Assembly (NCBI GenBank): GCA_041694275.1
Contig: JASMTQ010000051.1
Location: forward strand, 1 to 41,753
Direction: 5' to 3'
DNA length: 41,753 bases
Source of the DNA: M55B118 sp041694275
GTDB lineage: Bacteria > Bacillota_I > Bacilli_A > Izemoplasmatales > Izemoplasmataceae
Shown: positions 32,947 to 41,667 of the stretch, one piece after another
How the letters are laid out: every line of letters starts with the position of its first letter
Position numbering within the stretch: position 1 is the stretch's first letter
Notes under the pieces: generated by a model
The model's input: the letters and a program-made list of their open reading frames with translations, nothing else
The model's database searches: none
Told to the model about the DNA's origin: nothing
Position numbers and translations under genes: made by a program

Positions 32947-33432
32947 TTATCCGAAGTAATCCTTTTGTGAAAGCCCTATGCGTTTCGCAAGAAAACGAAT
33001 GGGAAACGCTCGAATAAGATGGTTGTAGTGAAGGACTGCGGAATTGTATTTGAGTCTTGCGTGCTGCAAGGCATCAAAGCTTTCCTTTAGTGTGGTGTAT
33101 ACTGAGACATCCGATTCATCGACTGCCACTATCAGCGTCTGCACCGCTCGGTGCAACGACTGTTTTTCATCAAGGGCCATATTTCTAAGGTGTTTGTCTT
33201 CTGCGGTTTTGAGTCTGTTTAAAAACCGTCCGGGATCATAGGGCGCGAGGGCGGATTCATACTTGATGAACGTGGAAATGCAGTGTTCGAATGCCGCGTG
33301 AAAGGCAACTTCAAGCCGGCTTACCGTGTGCCAGAGTTTCAAGAGCCTTTTTCTTAGGAAAAGGATTGAGAGCACAATCAGAAAAACAAGGACTAGAATC
33401 AAAATGGAATCAAGCCATAGATAGTCGCTCAT
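32947..33432 (-). CDS. LemA family-like membrane protein
   Basis: The 161 residues start with one membrane segment (about 9-26) followed by a basic KKR-type stop and a long helical domain. The C-terminal part, YNSAVLHYNHLIRAFPIRF then LAKRIGLSQKDYFG, closely follows the end of LemA proteins, which have a short outside N terminus, one helix and a cytoplasmic coiled bundle. Usual LemA is about 185 residues, so this is a short member. Function of the family is unclear. AAGGAGG precedes the ATG; the gene starts 14 bp after the HD-GYP-like membrane gene. Confidence 0.75.
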   Translation of the reverse strand: MSDYLWLDSILILVLVFLIVLSILFLRKRLLKLWHTVSRLEVAFHAAFEHCISTFIKYESALAPYDPGRFLNRLKTAEDKHLRNMALDEKQSLHRAVQTLIVAVDESDVSVYTTLKESFDALQHARLKYNSAVLHYNHLIRAFPIRFLAKRIGLSQKDYFG

Positions 33433-33446
33433 GCCGTCAATCCTCC

Positions 33447-35003
33447 TTAGGCGGTTCTGGTTTTGAACCGTTCGTAATAGTTTTCGAATTCAGAGCCGTA
33501 TTTGATGAATCTGTCTAGAATGTAGGGTTCGAAGTATTCCTTGAATTCAAGTTCCAGAAGTTCAATGGCGCGCTTGTGGTTGAGGGCGGTCTTGTAGTTT
33601 CTTGACTGGCGAAGAATCTCATAGATTTCACCAAGCAAGATGATCTGACCTTCCTGGGAACGCTGAATCCGTTTCATTTTTTCAGTGAAACTCCTGTCCG
33701 CGGTCTTCTCAAAGTGGGCGCGCACAATGTCTTCACTTTTCTGGTTCAGCTGCAGACGCTTGATGATGACACTACCGAGAATCGTCTTCTCGCGAATGAC
33801 CTGGTAGTCCTCTTCGTTAAGGACGTCCTTGTCCTCGTATTCAATGATGGAAAGATCCTTGACACGGTCTACGTGAATCTTGGAATAATCATAGATTTCA
33901 CTGCAGATGCTTGGAGATAGCCCTAGGACGTTTCCAAGACGCGAAGCGATTTCCGCGACTCTGTGTGCGGCGGTCTTGTCCTGCGAATCGGAGTGGACGT
34001 TGAACACGCCGATGACGTCAAAGACATCGCCGACGACGGCCTTGAAGTCCGATTCCATGTCTCGGCGCTTGATAAGTTCTTCCTTGCGTTTGTTGTTCAT
34101 CATCTCACCAATCGCAACGGAAGAATAAAGGGCGATGTTGAAGATAATGAGGACCAGCGTCCTGAGCACAATGTCTATGGCGATACTCGGATTGTCTATC
34201 ACAAGATACTGATAAAGCGCTTCTATCGAAGTGGCGTATTCATAAAGCGGATACATGATTGTGACGTGAATCACCGTCATGAGCACTAAAATCCACTTGA
34301 AGAGGATTCTAAGAAGCGTGGCGTCTTGATAAAGCGCGATCACGACGAGGGCGAAGTAGATGAGAACATAGCCTGCCTGCGTGATTGAAAACCCTGCAAG
34401 CACGTCTGATTCAACCCCCACACGGAGTTTGATATAGACACCAAACGAGGCAAGCAGGATATAGACACTGGCGATATACATCGCCATTTTTTGCTTGATG
34501 AGGGTTCGCGGTTCTTCTTTGATGATTCTCTTCAAGGTCGTGTTGGTGGCGAACATGATGATCCCAAATCCGAATATGACGATGTAGTTCGGGTTCTTGT
34601 TTCCAATCAGGGTGAAGATCAGAAACACGATGTTGGTAATTATAAGGATGTTCTTGATGACGCGGTTTCTTCTGTAAAGTACACTCGTTTCATCAAGGAT
34701 ATCCACACCGGATTCAAAGTTGAAGCGTTTGGACGCTTTGTTGAAGAGTCTTTTGAAGACGATTTTGATGCGCCTTGAAAAGTGACCGCTTTTCTTTTTC
34801 TTTCCGGGTTTCTTTGAGTCTGTTTTGGAACCGATTTTGATACGGTCGACGGTATGTTTAAAAAACATGGCGATCTTGTCAAGCCTCGTCGTCTTGTTCG
34901 GATCGACGCCCTTGCCCATCTCATCGACATAAGATTTCAGTTCATCTGGATCCTGATCGGCTTTCTTGAAGAAATCGTCAAGACTTTTTTTCTGATTGGC
35001 CAT
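33447..35003 (-). CDS. Membrane protein with degenerate HD-GYP-like domain
   Basis: The 518 residues divide into a charged cytoplasmic N terminus with a KKPGKKKKSGH patch (1-112), six likely membrane helices (about 115-298) and a cytoplasmic helical domain (320-510). The last part follows HD-GYP order: AHRVAEIASRLGNVLGLS, then YDYSKIHVD at 371-379 where family members have HDIGK, VIIKRLQLNQKSEDIVRAHFEK where they have HHE, and ILLGEIYEILRQSRNYKTALNHKRAIELL. The HD histidine is Tyr, the GYP motif is lost, and His430 is kept. It is unlikely to hydrolyse cyclic di-GMP and may instead bind a ligand or partner. It lies between pgpA and the LemA-like gene. Confidence 0.65.
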   Translation of the reverse strand: MANQKKSLDDFFKKADQDPDELKSYVDEMGKGVDPNKTTRLDKIAMFFKHTVDRIKIGSKTDSKKPGKKKKSGHFSRRIKIVFKRLFNKASKRFNFESGVDILDETSVLYRRNRVIKNILIITNIVFLIFTLIGNKNPNYIVIFGFGIIMFATNTTLKRIIKEEPRTLIKQKMAMYIASVYILLASFGVYIKLRVGVESDVLAGFSITQAGYVLIYFALVVIALYQDATLLRILFKWILVLMTVIHVTIMYPLYEYATSIEALYQYLVIDNPSIAIDIVLRTLVLIIFNIALYSSVAIGEMMNNKRKEELIKRRDMESDFKAVVGDVFDVIGVFNVHSDSQDKTAAHRVAEIASRLGNVLGLSPSICSEIYDYSKIHVDRVKDLSIIEYEDKDVLNEEDYQVIREKTILGSVIIKRLQLNQKSEDIVRAHFEKTADRSFTEKMKRIQRSQEGQIILLGEIYEILRQSRNYKTALNHKRAIELLELEFKEYFEPYILDRFIKYGSEFENYYERFKTRTA

Positions 35004-35039
35004 GTTTTCCCACCCCCCGCATCACATAAAATCTAAGAT

Positions 35040-35603
35040 TTAAACGTCAAAATCCAGCTTGATTTCCTTATAGCGTGGATCTTTGCGCGCTTCAGTTTCA
35101 TTGATGATCTGTGCAACACGTGTACTTGCAGCGGCCGCAATGGCGCCAACAATGTCATCCATGAACGTGTGGCATTCTTTCTGGTCACCTTTGCCTGCTG
35201 TATTCAAACGTTCGATAACGGCTGGCTTGTTGACATCGATATCCCCGAAGTTTGTCTTTCCGATGGTGCCATAGATGCCTGCAAGTTCAAGACCAAAGAG
35301 TTCATCTATACCAAAGAGTCCAAGATCGGCGTTGAGGACATCCCTGATAGGGCCCTTGATTTCGCCGGTTTCAGTCAGACGGTCAATTTCCGCACCGAGT
35401 TGAAGAATGTGAAAGGTATCCCTAAGTGAAAGGATTTTTTCAACGCTGTCAATGCAATCCTGTCTGGAAATGACATCGGTCCATTTGGACTGTTGATCAT
35501 AAGCGACCTCCGCAATCTCTTCGATTTTAACGCCGCGTTCCTCCAGGCGTTCGGTGTTCATTTGAAGCATCTCATCACGTGAGAATAATGTTCTTTTTTC
35601 CAT
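35040..35603 (-). CDS. pgpA: Phosphatidylglycerophosphatase A (YutG type)
   Basis: Expected to dephosphorylate phosphatidylglycerol phosphate. The 187 residues match YutG-type Bacillota proteins: an N-terminal helical extension with LEERGVKIEEIAEVAYDQQSKW, then GLFGIDELFGLELAGIYGTIGKTNFGDID and the acidic motif HTFMDDIVGAIAAAASTRVAQ. It is shorter in membrane segments than enterobacterial PgpA; the hydrophobic character is modest, as in YutG, so the biochemical role is inferred from the family. AAAGGAG precedes the ATG. It heads a unit with the HD-GYP-like and LemA-like genes. Confidence 0.82.
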   Translation of the reverse strand: MEKRTLFSRDEMLQMNTERLEERGVKIEEIAEVAYDQQSKWTDVISRQDCIDSVEKILSLRDTFHILQLGAEIDRLTETGEIKGPIRDVLNADLGLFGIDELFGLELAGIYGTIGKTNFGDIDVNKPAVIERLNTAGKGDQKECHTFMDDIVGAIAAAASTRVAQIINETEARKDPRYKEIKLDFDV

Positions 35604-35641
35604 AAAAATCTCCTTTGCTGTAATGGCTTTCTTAATAAAGT

Positions 35642-35647
35642 ATTATA
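35642..35647 (-). promoter_or_regulatory. -10 box of pgpA
   Basis: A perfect TATAAT on the minus strand lies 38 bp ahead of the pgpA start, in the only gap of the region. The -35 box at 17 bp (TTTCAT) is weak. Confidence 0.45.
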
Positions 35648-35688
35648 GCATTATTCAGCGGAAAATGAAAATAGAAACTAAAACCTTT

Positions 35689-36618
35689 TCATGAAAGTTT
35701 CGTGCCTACTTTAAACCATTTTTTTCCTGCACCGTTCATAAACGCGAACGCGTCCATGGGTTTCTTGCCTGAAGGTTGTACGGTCTTAAGGATGATTGAA
35801 CCGCGATTGGTCGCTATTTCAAGCCCTTTTTTATCAAAGCCTATGATTTCTCCGGGCTCGTGGGTTCCATCGTTTTCACGCGTGGATGCGACGATGACTT
35901 TGAGCCGTCCTTTCAATGTATCGATAAACGTGTTGGGCTCGGGATGAAACGCTCTGATTTTGCGTTCGAGCGTTTCGGCGTCTTCGTTGAAATCAAGCTT
36001 TTCTTCTTTTCTCTTGATGGCATACGCATAGGTGGCTTCTTCTTCGATTTGCGGAATCGGCGTGATATCACCCTTGAAGTAGGATGGCAACGTCTCAAGC
36101 AGAAGGTCGCGTCCAAGAAGTGAAAGTCTTTCAAAGAGGCTTCCTGAAGTGTCACCATCATTAATCGGTACACTTCTTTTACTGAGGATTGGACCCGTGT
36201 CCATCCCTTTACCCATGATCATGATGGTGACACCGGTCTCCTTGTAGCCGCGTTCAATCGCACGTTGAATGGGGGCTCCGCCTCTTAATTTCGGAAGCAG
36301 GCTCGCGTGGACGTTTATTGCCCCGTATTTCGGGGTATTCAAAAGCTTATTTCCAATAATCTGGCCGTACGCGGCCGTAATGATTGCGTCAGGTTCATAC
36401 TTGAGAATCTCGTCTTCGTGATGTTTGATTTTTCTAGGTTGTAAAACGTCGATGCCAAGGGCCTGTGCGGCCACTTTTACAGGGGAGGGTGTGAGTATTT
36501 TCTTTCTGCCTTTTGGTTTGTCTGGTTGTGTGACTACTGCAACCACGTTGTAGGCTTCAGCGAGCGCGCTTAGAATGGGGACGCTGAAGTGTGGGGTTCC
36601 CATAAATACGATGTTCAT
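35689..36618 (-). CDS. fmt: Methionyl-tRNA formyltransferase
   Basis: Formylates Met-tRNAfMet with 10-formyltetrahydrofolate for initiation. The 309 residues have IVFMGTPHFSVPILSAL at the start, VVTQPDKPKGRKK, the catalytic stretch AINVHASLLPKLRGGAPIQRAI, MIMGKGMDTGPIL and the C-terminal domain with AFHPEPNTFI. Length is standard. AGGAGG precedes the ATG, 16 bp after priA, in the HAD-priA-fmt unit. priA-fmt adjacency is common in Bacillota. Confidence 0.97.
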   Translation of the reverse strand: MNIVFMGTPHFSVPILSALAEAYNVVAVVTQPDKPKGRKKILTPSPVKVAAQALGIDVLQPRKIKHHEDEILKYEPDAIITAAYGQIIGNKLLNTPKYGAINVHASLLPKLRGGAPIQRAIERGYKETGVTIMIMGKGMDTGPILSKRSVPINDGDTSGSLFERLSLLGRDLLLETLPSYFKGDITPIPQIEEEATYAYAIKRKEEKLDFNEDAETLERKIRAFHPEPNTFIDTLKGRLKVIVASTRENDGTHEPGEIIGFDKKGLEIATNRGSIILKTVQPSGKKPMDAFAFMNGAGKKWFKVGTKLS

Positions 36619-36634
36619 GTTTTGCCTCCTATAA

Positions 36635-38968
36635 TTACATGTTTCTTGGATTGTGTTCGATGGATACCTGGAAGTCTCTCAGGTTGAAAGACCGCATGAC
36701 TTCATTGAGTGCGTCATAAAGAACGCGTTTTTTATCATGCTTGATGAGTATTTGAACAAATGCCTTGTCTTTCGTTTTGTAAATGGTCGGTTTGATGGGT
36801 CCTAGGACCTTGTAGCGGAGACTGTTTTTAAGGATGCGTATGGTTGAGAGGGCCTTTTTATAGGCTTCGTTGTATTTCGCGTGGCCGATTGTGATTTTCG
36901 TGATGGTTTTAAACGGCGTGACGCCCACGCCTTGTCTGTAGGCGATTTCTCGTTTGTAGAAATTGTCGTAGTCTCCATGCACCACGTCTTCAAGGACCGG
37001 ATGATCGATGTCATAGGCCTGAATGATGACGTCCCCCCGTTTGTCTCTCCGCCCGGCTCTTCCAGCAATCTGGGTGAGCAGCGAAAACGTCTCGCTTTCA
37101 GCGAAGAAGTCCGGAACATGAAAACTCATATCGGCGCTAAGTACGCCAACCAGGGTGACGTTTTCAAAATCAAGGCCCTTGGCAATCATCTGGGTGCCGA
37201 CCAGGATGTCTCCATTGTTTTCAAAATCAACAAGAATTTCTTCATGGGCGTTTTTACGCGACGAAGTGTCTTTATCGAGTCTGTTCACCGACGCGTCTTT
37301 GAATGTTTCTCTCACTGCGGCTTCAACCTTTTCGCTTCCAAGGCCCATATAGCGAATGTAGCGGCTTCCACAGCTTGGACAGGTTGAAGGCATGGCTTCC
37401 TTGTGGCCGCAGTGATGACACATGAGGGCATCGTTTTCCTTGTGGTAGGTAAGGGATATGCCGCACTGCTTGCAGCGAATGGCCTCACCGCAGCTTCTAC
37501 AAAGCACAAACTGTGAAAAGCCTCTTCTGTTGATAAGCAAAAGCGTCTGTTCGCCTCTTTTGAGCCGAGTTTTTATGGCACTTGCAAGTTCATCTGAAAA
37601 AATCGAAGTGTTGCCTTTTAAAAATGCTTCTCGCATGTCTACCAGACTGATGCGTGGCAGTTTGCTTTTAAGGGCGCGTTTTTCTAAAGTGAGCAGTGTC
37701 ATATCGCCCATGCGCGCTTCATACATCTGTTCTACGGACGGAGTGGCGCTTCCTAGCACTAGTGGTGCCTGATGAAAGCTCGCACGCCACTTTGCAACGT
37801 CCAGGGCGTCGTATCTTGGAACGTCTCTTTGAACGTAGGTATCACTATGGGATTCATCAACGATAATGATGCCAATATTTTTTAGTGGTGCGAAGATGGC
37901 GCTTCTTGCGCCTATAACCACATGCGCTTCATCTCTGGAGATTCTGCGCCATTCATCGTAATGTTCGTTGATGGAAAGACGGCTGTGAAGCACCGCGACT
38001 TCCGTTTCAAAGACACTTTTGAATCTTGCGGTGATCTTGGGCGTTAGGCTTATCTCCGGTAAAAGCACTATCGCACTTTTTCCAAGGGAAAGGGCGTCCT
38101 TGACGAGCTTGATATAGATTTCTGTTTTACCACTCGATGTCACACCATGAAGCAGGTAGGGGTGGTAATGGTTGAAAGACTTTGCGATGGTGTCCTTGGC
38201 AAATTTCTGCTCGTCATTCAAAGTAACCGGTGTGTCCTTTAGCGCATAGAGGCTTTTGATTTCCCTGTAGCGTTCCTTTGACATTGTGGATATCATGCCC
38301 TTGTCTTTCAAGGTTCTAAGAGGCGCGGTGGTGGTATTCGCCCGTTTGATGAGTGTCTGCTTTTCCAAGGCCCCGCCCTCATCTCTTAGGATATCCAGAA
38401 TGGCACGCTGTTTTTTACCTTTGACTTCACCATCTTCTTCCAGTACGATGATATCCACGGTTTTTATGCGGGCTTTGTTGGAAAGCTTGACTGTTTCTTT
38501 TAATATGTTTTTTTCAAGTGATTGTTTGATGAGTGTCATGAACTTTGGTTCCAATGCCTTCTTTTTGATGACGCCAGATTCGTTGAACAGGGCGAGTGCT
38601 TCAGGAAGGGCTTCTTCGTCTAGTACTTCATAAAGCGTAGTATAACGCATCTTGAGTGCACTTGGAATCATGGCATTGAGATACCCCACGCGAGGATAGG
38701 CATGAATGTAGGCAAGGTCTTTGGACAGTTCAAGCCGTTCATTGTTGAAATAGGATACGAGATCCATGATTTTAGTGATTGGTTTCACCTTTTCAAGGCT
38801 GGTTTCCTCTTTTATTTTCACAACAAAACCGGTGAGCGTCCGTCCTGCGAACGGTACTTTCACGCGTTGTCCGGTGGCGATATTTTCTTTTAGCGGTTCA
38901 GGAACTTCGTAGTCGAACACCTGGTCAACCGCCTGATGGGCGATGTCTACTAGGACTTCTGCATACAT
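36635..38968 (-). CDS. priA: Primosomal protein N' (replication restart helicase PriA)
   Basis: 3'-5' helicase that rebuilds stalled replication forks. The 777 residues include the N-terminal 3'BD (YAEVLVDIAHQAVDQVFDYEVP), Walker A GVTSSGKTE (275-283), a DESH Walker B (371-374, where most have DEEH), LGSATPSVEQ, a zinc region with eight cysteines (490, 493, 499, 502, 517, 520, 530, 533), and VGTQMIAKGLDFENVTLVGV with QIAGRAGRRD. I place the start at ATG 38968; a GTG four codons earlier overlaps the HAD stop by 4 bp and is possible, but neither has a strong ribosome site. Confidence 0.95.
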   Translation of the reverse strand: MYAEVLVDIAHQAVDQVFDYEVPEPLKENIATGQRVKVPFAGRTLTGFVVKIKEETSLEKVKPITKIMDLVSYFNNERLELSKDLAYIHAYPRVGYLNAMIPSALKMRYTTLYEVLDEEALPEALALFNESGVIKKKALEPKFMTLIKQSLEKNILKETVKLSNKARIKTVDIIVLEEDGEVKGKKQRAILDILRDEGGALEKQTLIKRANTTTAPLRTLKDKGMISTMSKERYREIKSLYALKDTPVTLNDEQKFAKDTIAKSFNHYHPYLLHGVTSSGKTEIYIKLVKDALSLGKSAIVLLPEISLTPKITARFKSVFETEVAVLHSRLSINEHYDEWRRISRDEAHVVIGARSAIFAPLKNIGIIIVDESHSDTYVQRDVPRYDALDVAKWRASFHQAPLVLGSATPSVEQMYEARMGDMTLLTLEKRALKSKLPRISLVDMREAFLKGNTSIFSDELASAIKTRLKRGEQTLLLINRRGFSQFVLCRSCGEAIRCKQCGISLTYHKENDALMCHHCGHKEAMPSTCPSCGSRYIRYMGLGSEKVEAAVRETFKDASVNRLDKDTSSRKNAHEEILVDFENNGDILVGTQMIAKGLDFENVTLVGVLSADMSFHVPDFFAESETFSLLTQIAGRAGRRDKRGDVIIQAYDIDHPVLEDVVHGDYDNFYKREIAYRQGVGVTPFKTITKITIGHAKYNEAYKKALSTIRILKNSLRYKVLGPIKPTIYKTKDKAFVQILIKHDKKRVLYDALNEVMRSFNLRDFQVSIEHNPRNM

Positions 38969-38976
38969 GATACCAC

Positions 38977-39762
38977 TCACTTTATGATTTTTAGTTGTTT
39001 CAAGGCGTTTTCCAAGCCCTTTTCATCAACGTTGTTTGTAATGATGCTTGCATGGCGCTTCAGGTTTTTGGTTGCATTGCCCATGGCTACGCTCGTATCA
39101 ACAGCTTCGAACATGGGGATGTCGTTGTTGGCATCTCCAAAAGCAATGGCTTCGTCTTTCGTGAAGGCGAGCGTATTAAGCACCTTGAGAACACCGCTTC
39201 CCTTGTGCATGTCTTTGTGGATGATGTCAAAGCCATCCTTGAGCCAGGGGACAATGTCATAGTCTTCATGGTAGTTATTGAATGTTTCCATCGTTTTTTC
39301 TGTCCCAAACGCCCACATCTGATACACATCGTGCTCGAGATTGAAAAGCGGATCTTCATCGGGGCAGGGCAGACTTGCCTTGTCAAACATGGAACGGGCG
39401 TAGTCATCCAGGGTATGGATGGCCTGCTTGTATTTTCCGATAAACCCGAAATTGAGGTTTTGATCCATAAATTGACGTTTGAAGCGAACAATGTCGTCAC
39501 TCGGCATGGGAGAATCATAAATTATTGTGTCTTTGTTATAAATAATGCGTCCATTTATGGTAATATAGATATCAATGTAAGGTTTCAAGGGCTCTATGAT
39601 ATCAAGCATATAAAAAGCACGACCTGTCGCAACCGCGATGACAGTGTCGTCTTGCTTGTGAATAGTCTTTATGGCGGACAGAGTTGATGGATGTACCGTT
39701 TTATTCACTGAATCATAAAGGGTTCCATCCACATCAAATAATAAAATGCGACGCTTTTTCAT
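38977..39762 (-). CDS. Cof-type HAD family phosphatase
   Basis: The 261 residues are a HAD phosphatase of the sugar/flavin-phosphate (Cof/YidA) type: motif I FDVDGTLYDS near residue 8, VIAVATGRAFYMLDII as motif II, a large C2B cap in the middle, and motif IV IAFGDANNDIPMFEAVDTSVAMGNAT. Substrate cannot be read from sequence. The ATG at 39762 follows AAAGGTG by 6 bases; a longer frame upstream would cover the promoter. It precedes priA by 8 bp. Confidence 0.9.
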   Translation of the reverse strand: MKKRRILLFDVDGTLYDSVNKTVHPSTLSAIKTIHKQDDTVIAVATGRAFYMLDIIEPLKPYIDIYITINGRIIYNKDTIIYDSPMPSDDIVRFKRQFMDQNLNFGFIGKYKQAIHTLDDYARSMFDKASLPCPDEDPLFNLEHDVYQMWAFGTEKTMETFNNYHEDYDIVPWLKDGFDIIHKDMHKGSGVLKVLNTLAFTKDEAIAFGDANNDIPMFEAVDTSVAMGNATKNLKRHASIITNNVDEKGLENALKQLKIIK

Positions 39763-39781
39763 TTGTATCACCTTTATGAAA

Positions 39782-39787
39782 ATTATA
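39782..39787 (-). promoter_or_regulatory. -10 box of the HAD-priA-fmt unit
   Basis: A perfect minus-strand TATAAT lies 19 bp ahead of the HAD gene start. The -35 region is poor. It sits within the 106-bp region divergent to rnj. Confidence 0.45.
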
Positions 39788-39798
39788 ACACATAAGAA

Positions 39799-39827
39799 TT
39801 GGTTTATTCTATAAAATAAGCTATAAT
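39799..39827 (+). promoter_or_regulatory. Promoter of rnj
   Basis: TTGGTT (39799-39804) and a perfect TATAAT (39822-39827) are 17 bp apart, about 40 bp before the rnj start. Confidence 0.75.
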
Positions 39828-39868
39828 AAGGAGAAAGAAACACTCGATTCTACTAGGAGGACTCGACA

Positions 39869-41548
39869 ATGCAAAATCAACTTTTTAAAAAGCACGAAGT
39901 CGGTGTTTTTGCATTAGGCGGTCTTGGTGAAGTTGGAAAGAATATGTATTGCGTGGAATATCAGGACGAGATTGTGATCATCGATTCAGGGGTCATGTTC
40001 CCAGATGAACACCTTCCCGGCATTGATTACGTTATTCCAGATTATACATATCTACAAGAAAATCAAGATAAAATCAAGGCACTTGTCATCACCCATGGTC
40101 ATGAAGACCATATCGGTGGCATCCCTTGGCTTTTGCGTCATGTGAAAATACCGAAAATCTATGCGACAGGCTTAGCTGCAGGTCTCATCAAGAAAAAAAT
40201 GGAAGAACACAAAGGGATTGCCTACAATCTCATGGAATTCTTCGAAAATGACATTCTGCGTTTCAAACAACTTAGCGTGGGATTCTTCAGAACCAACCAC
40301 TCAATTCCGGATTCATTCGGCGTTGTTGTAAAAACACCACAGGGAAAAATCGTCCATACAGGGGATTTCAAGTTCGACTTTACCCCAACGGGCCCTGACG
40401 CCGATTACGCCAAAATGGCGAAACTCGGATCAAGCGGTGTCTTGTTGCTGCTATCTGATTCTACCAACTCGGAAGTCAGCAAATTCACCAAAAGTGAAAC
40501 CACCGTCAGTGAAAACATCAAAGACATCTTCTCCCGCATCAAGGGACGCGCCGTGGTCGCGACATTTGCATCAAACCTTCACAGGGTTCAGCAAATCGTC
40601 GAAGCGAGCATCGCAAGCAAAAGAAAAATAGCCGTCTTTGGTCGTTCGATGGAACGTACCGTCGAAGTCGGTCAGGAAATGGGCCATATCAAGGCGCCAC
40701 ACGGAACCTTCGTGTCTTCAAGAGCGCTCAAGCATTTCAAACCTGAAGAGATCACCATCCTCTCAACCGGAAGTCAGGGTGAACCGTTCGCCGCGCTTTC
40801 GCGGATCGCAAATGGCACCCATAGACAAATCAAAATCCAGGAAGGCGACACTGTCATCTTCTCATCAAGTGCCATTCCGGGTAATCAATCAAGCATCAAC
40901 AACACCATCAACAACCTCTTCAAGCAAGGCGCAAACGTCATCACCCATTCTCCACTTACAGACACCCACGCCAGTGGGCATGCGGGGAATCAGGAACTGC
41001 GTCTCATGCTCAAACTCATGAAGCCGAAATACTTCATGCCGATCCACGGTGAACACCGCATGCTCAAAGTGCACGCGGAAACCGCTGCGGAATGCGGCGT
41101 GCCAAGAGAAAATTCATTTATCTGTGACAACGGAGAAATCGTCGCAGTAAGCGATAAAAGCTGTCGCAAAGCTGGAAAAATCCAGGCCGGAAATGTCTAC
41201 ATTGACGGCAAGGGCATCGGTGATATTGGAAGTGTCGTCCTCAAGGACAGACGCATCCTCAGTGAAGATGGCGTACTCAGTGCCATCATCACCATTGACA
41301 AGAACAACAAGCGCCTTCTTGACAAGCCCGTCATCGTATCGCGCGGATTCATCTATATGAAAGACAACATCGCGCTTACCAACGAAATGAGTACACTTGT
41401 AAGCAAGAAAGTCAAGGAACTGCTCAAAAAAGACGGTCCGATCAACGAAGGGGCCATCAAAAAAGAAACCATCAAATCCCTAAACAAGCTTATCCATGCA
41501 AAAACCGAAAGAAATCCGATGATTCTACCGGTCATCAGCCAGCTTTAA
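39869..41548 (+). CDS. rnj: Ribonuclease J
   Basis: Metallo-beta-lactamase/beta-CASP ribonuclease with 5' exonuclease and endonuclease activity in RNA decay. The 559 residues contain the zinc motif THGHEDHIGG (His76, His78, Asp80, His81), FRTNHSIPDSFGVVVKTPQG, VHTGDFKFD, the beta-CASP domain with LSTGSQGEPFAALSRIANG and HASGHAGNQELRLM, and a C-terminal domain ending MILPVISQL. Length equals B. subtilis RNase J1/J2. GGAGG lies 8 bases before the ATG. It is transcribed alone from its own promoter to its own terminator. Confidence 0.97.
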   Translation: MQNQLFKKHEVGVFALGGLGEVGKNMYCVEYQDEIVIIDSGVMFPDEHLPGIDYVIPDYTYLQENQDKIKALVITHGHEDHIGGIPWLLRHVKIPKIYATGLAAGLIKKKMEEHKGIAYNLMEFFENDILRFKQLSVGFFRTNHSIPDSFGVVVKTPQGKIVHTGDFKFDFTPTGPDADYAKMAKLGSSGVLLLLSDSTNSEVSKFTKSETTVSENIKDIFSRIKGRAVVATFASNLHRVQQIVEASIASKRKIAVFGRSMERTVEVGQEMGHIKAPHGTFVSSRALKHFKPEEITILSTGSQGEPFAALSRIANGTHRQIKIQEGDTVIFSSSAIPGNQSSINNTINNLFKQGANVITHSPLTDTHASGHAGNQELRLMLKLMKPKYFMPIHGEHRMLKVHAETAAECGVPRENSFICDNGEIVAVSDKSCRKAGKIQAGNVYIDGKGIGDIGSVVLKDRRILSEDGVLSAIITIDKNNKRLLDKPVIVSRGFIYMKDNIALTNEMSTLVSKKVKELLKKDGPINEGAIKKETIKSLNKLIHAKTERNPMILPVISQL

Positions 41549-41554
41549 ACCTTC

Positions 41555-41587
41555 AAGGTCCTTGTTTTTGACAAGGACCTTTTCTTA
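41555..41587 (+). terminator. Intrinsic terminator of rnj
   Basis: A perfect 11-bp stem AAGGTCCTTGT/ACAAGGACCTT with a five-base loop is followed by TTTCTT, six bases after the rnj stop. Confidence 0.92.
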
Positions 41588-41623
41588 TGAGTTTACCAAC
41601 AAAGAAATCAATTCATCGATTAT

Positions 41624-41652
41624 AAAAAAAAGTCCTTTTCTGGACTTTTTTT
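41624..41652 (-). terminator. Terminator of the gene at the right edge (likely bidirectional)
   Basis: The stem AAAAAAAGTCC/GGACTTTTTTT flanks a short loop and gives a run of T on both strands. It lies 15 bp after the stop of the minus-strand fragment and converges with the rnj terminator. Confidence 0.85.
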
Positions 41653-41667
41653 CATAATTGGTATTCT

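Noticed and set aside
38995..39687. A 230-codon open frame on the plus strand, antisense to the HAD phosphatase gene
   Set aside because: It lies wholly within a gene with clear HAD motifs, has no ribosome site, and its translation has no recognisable features.
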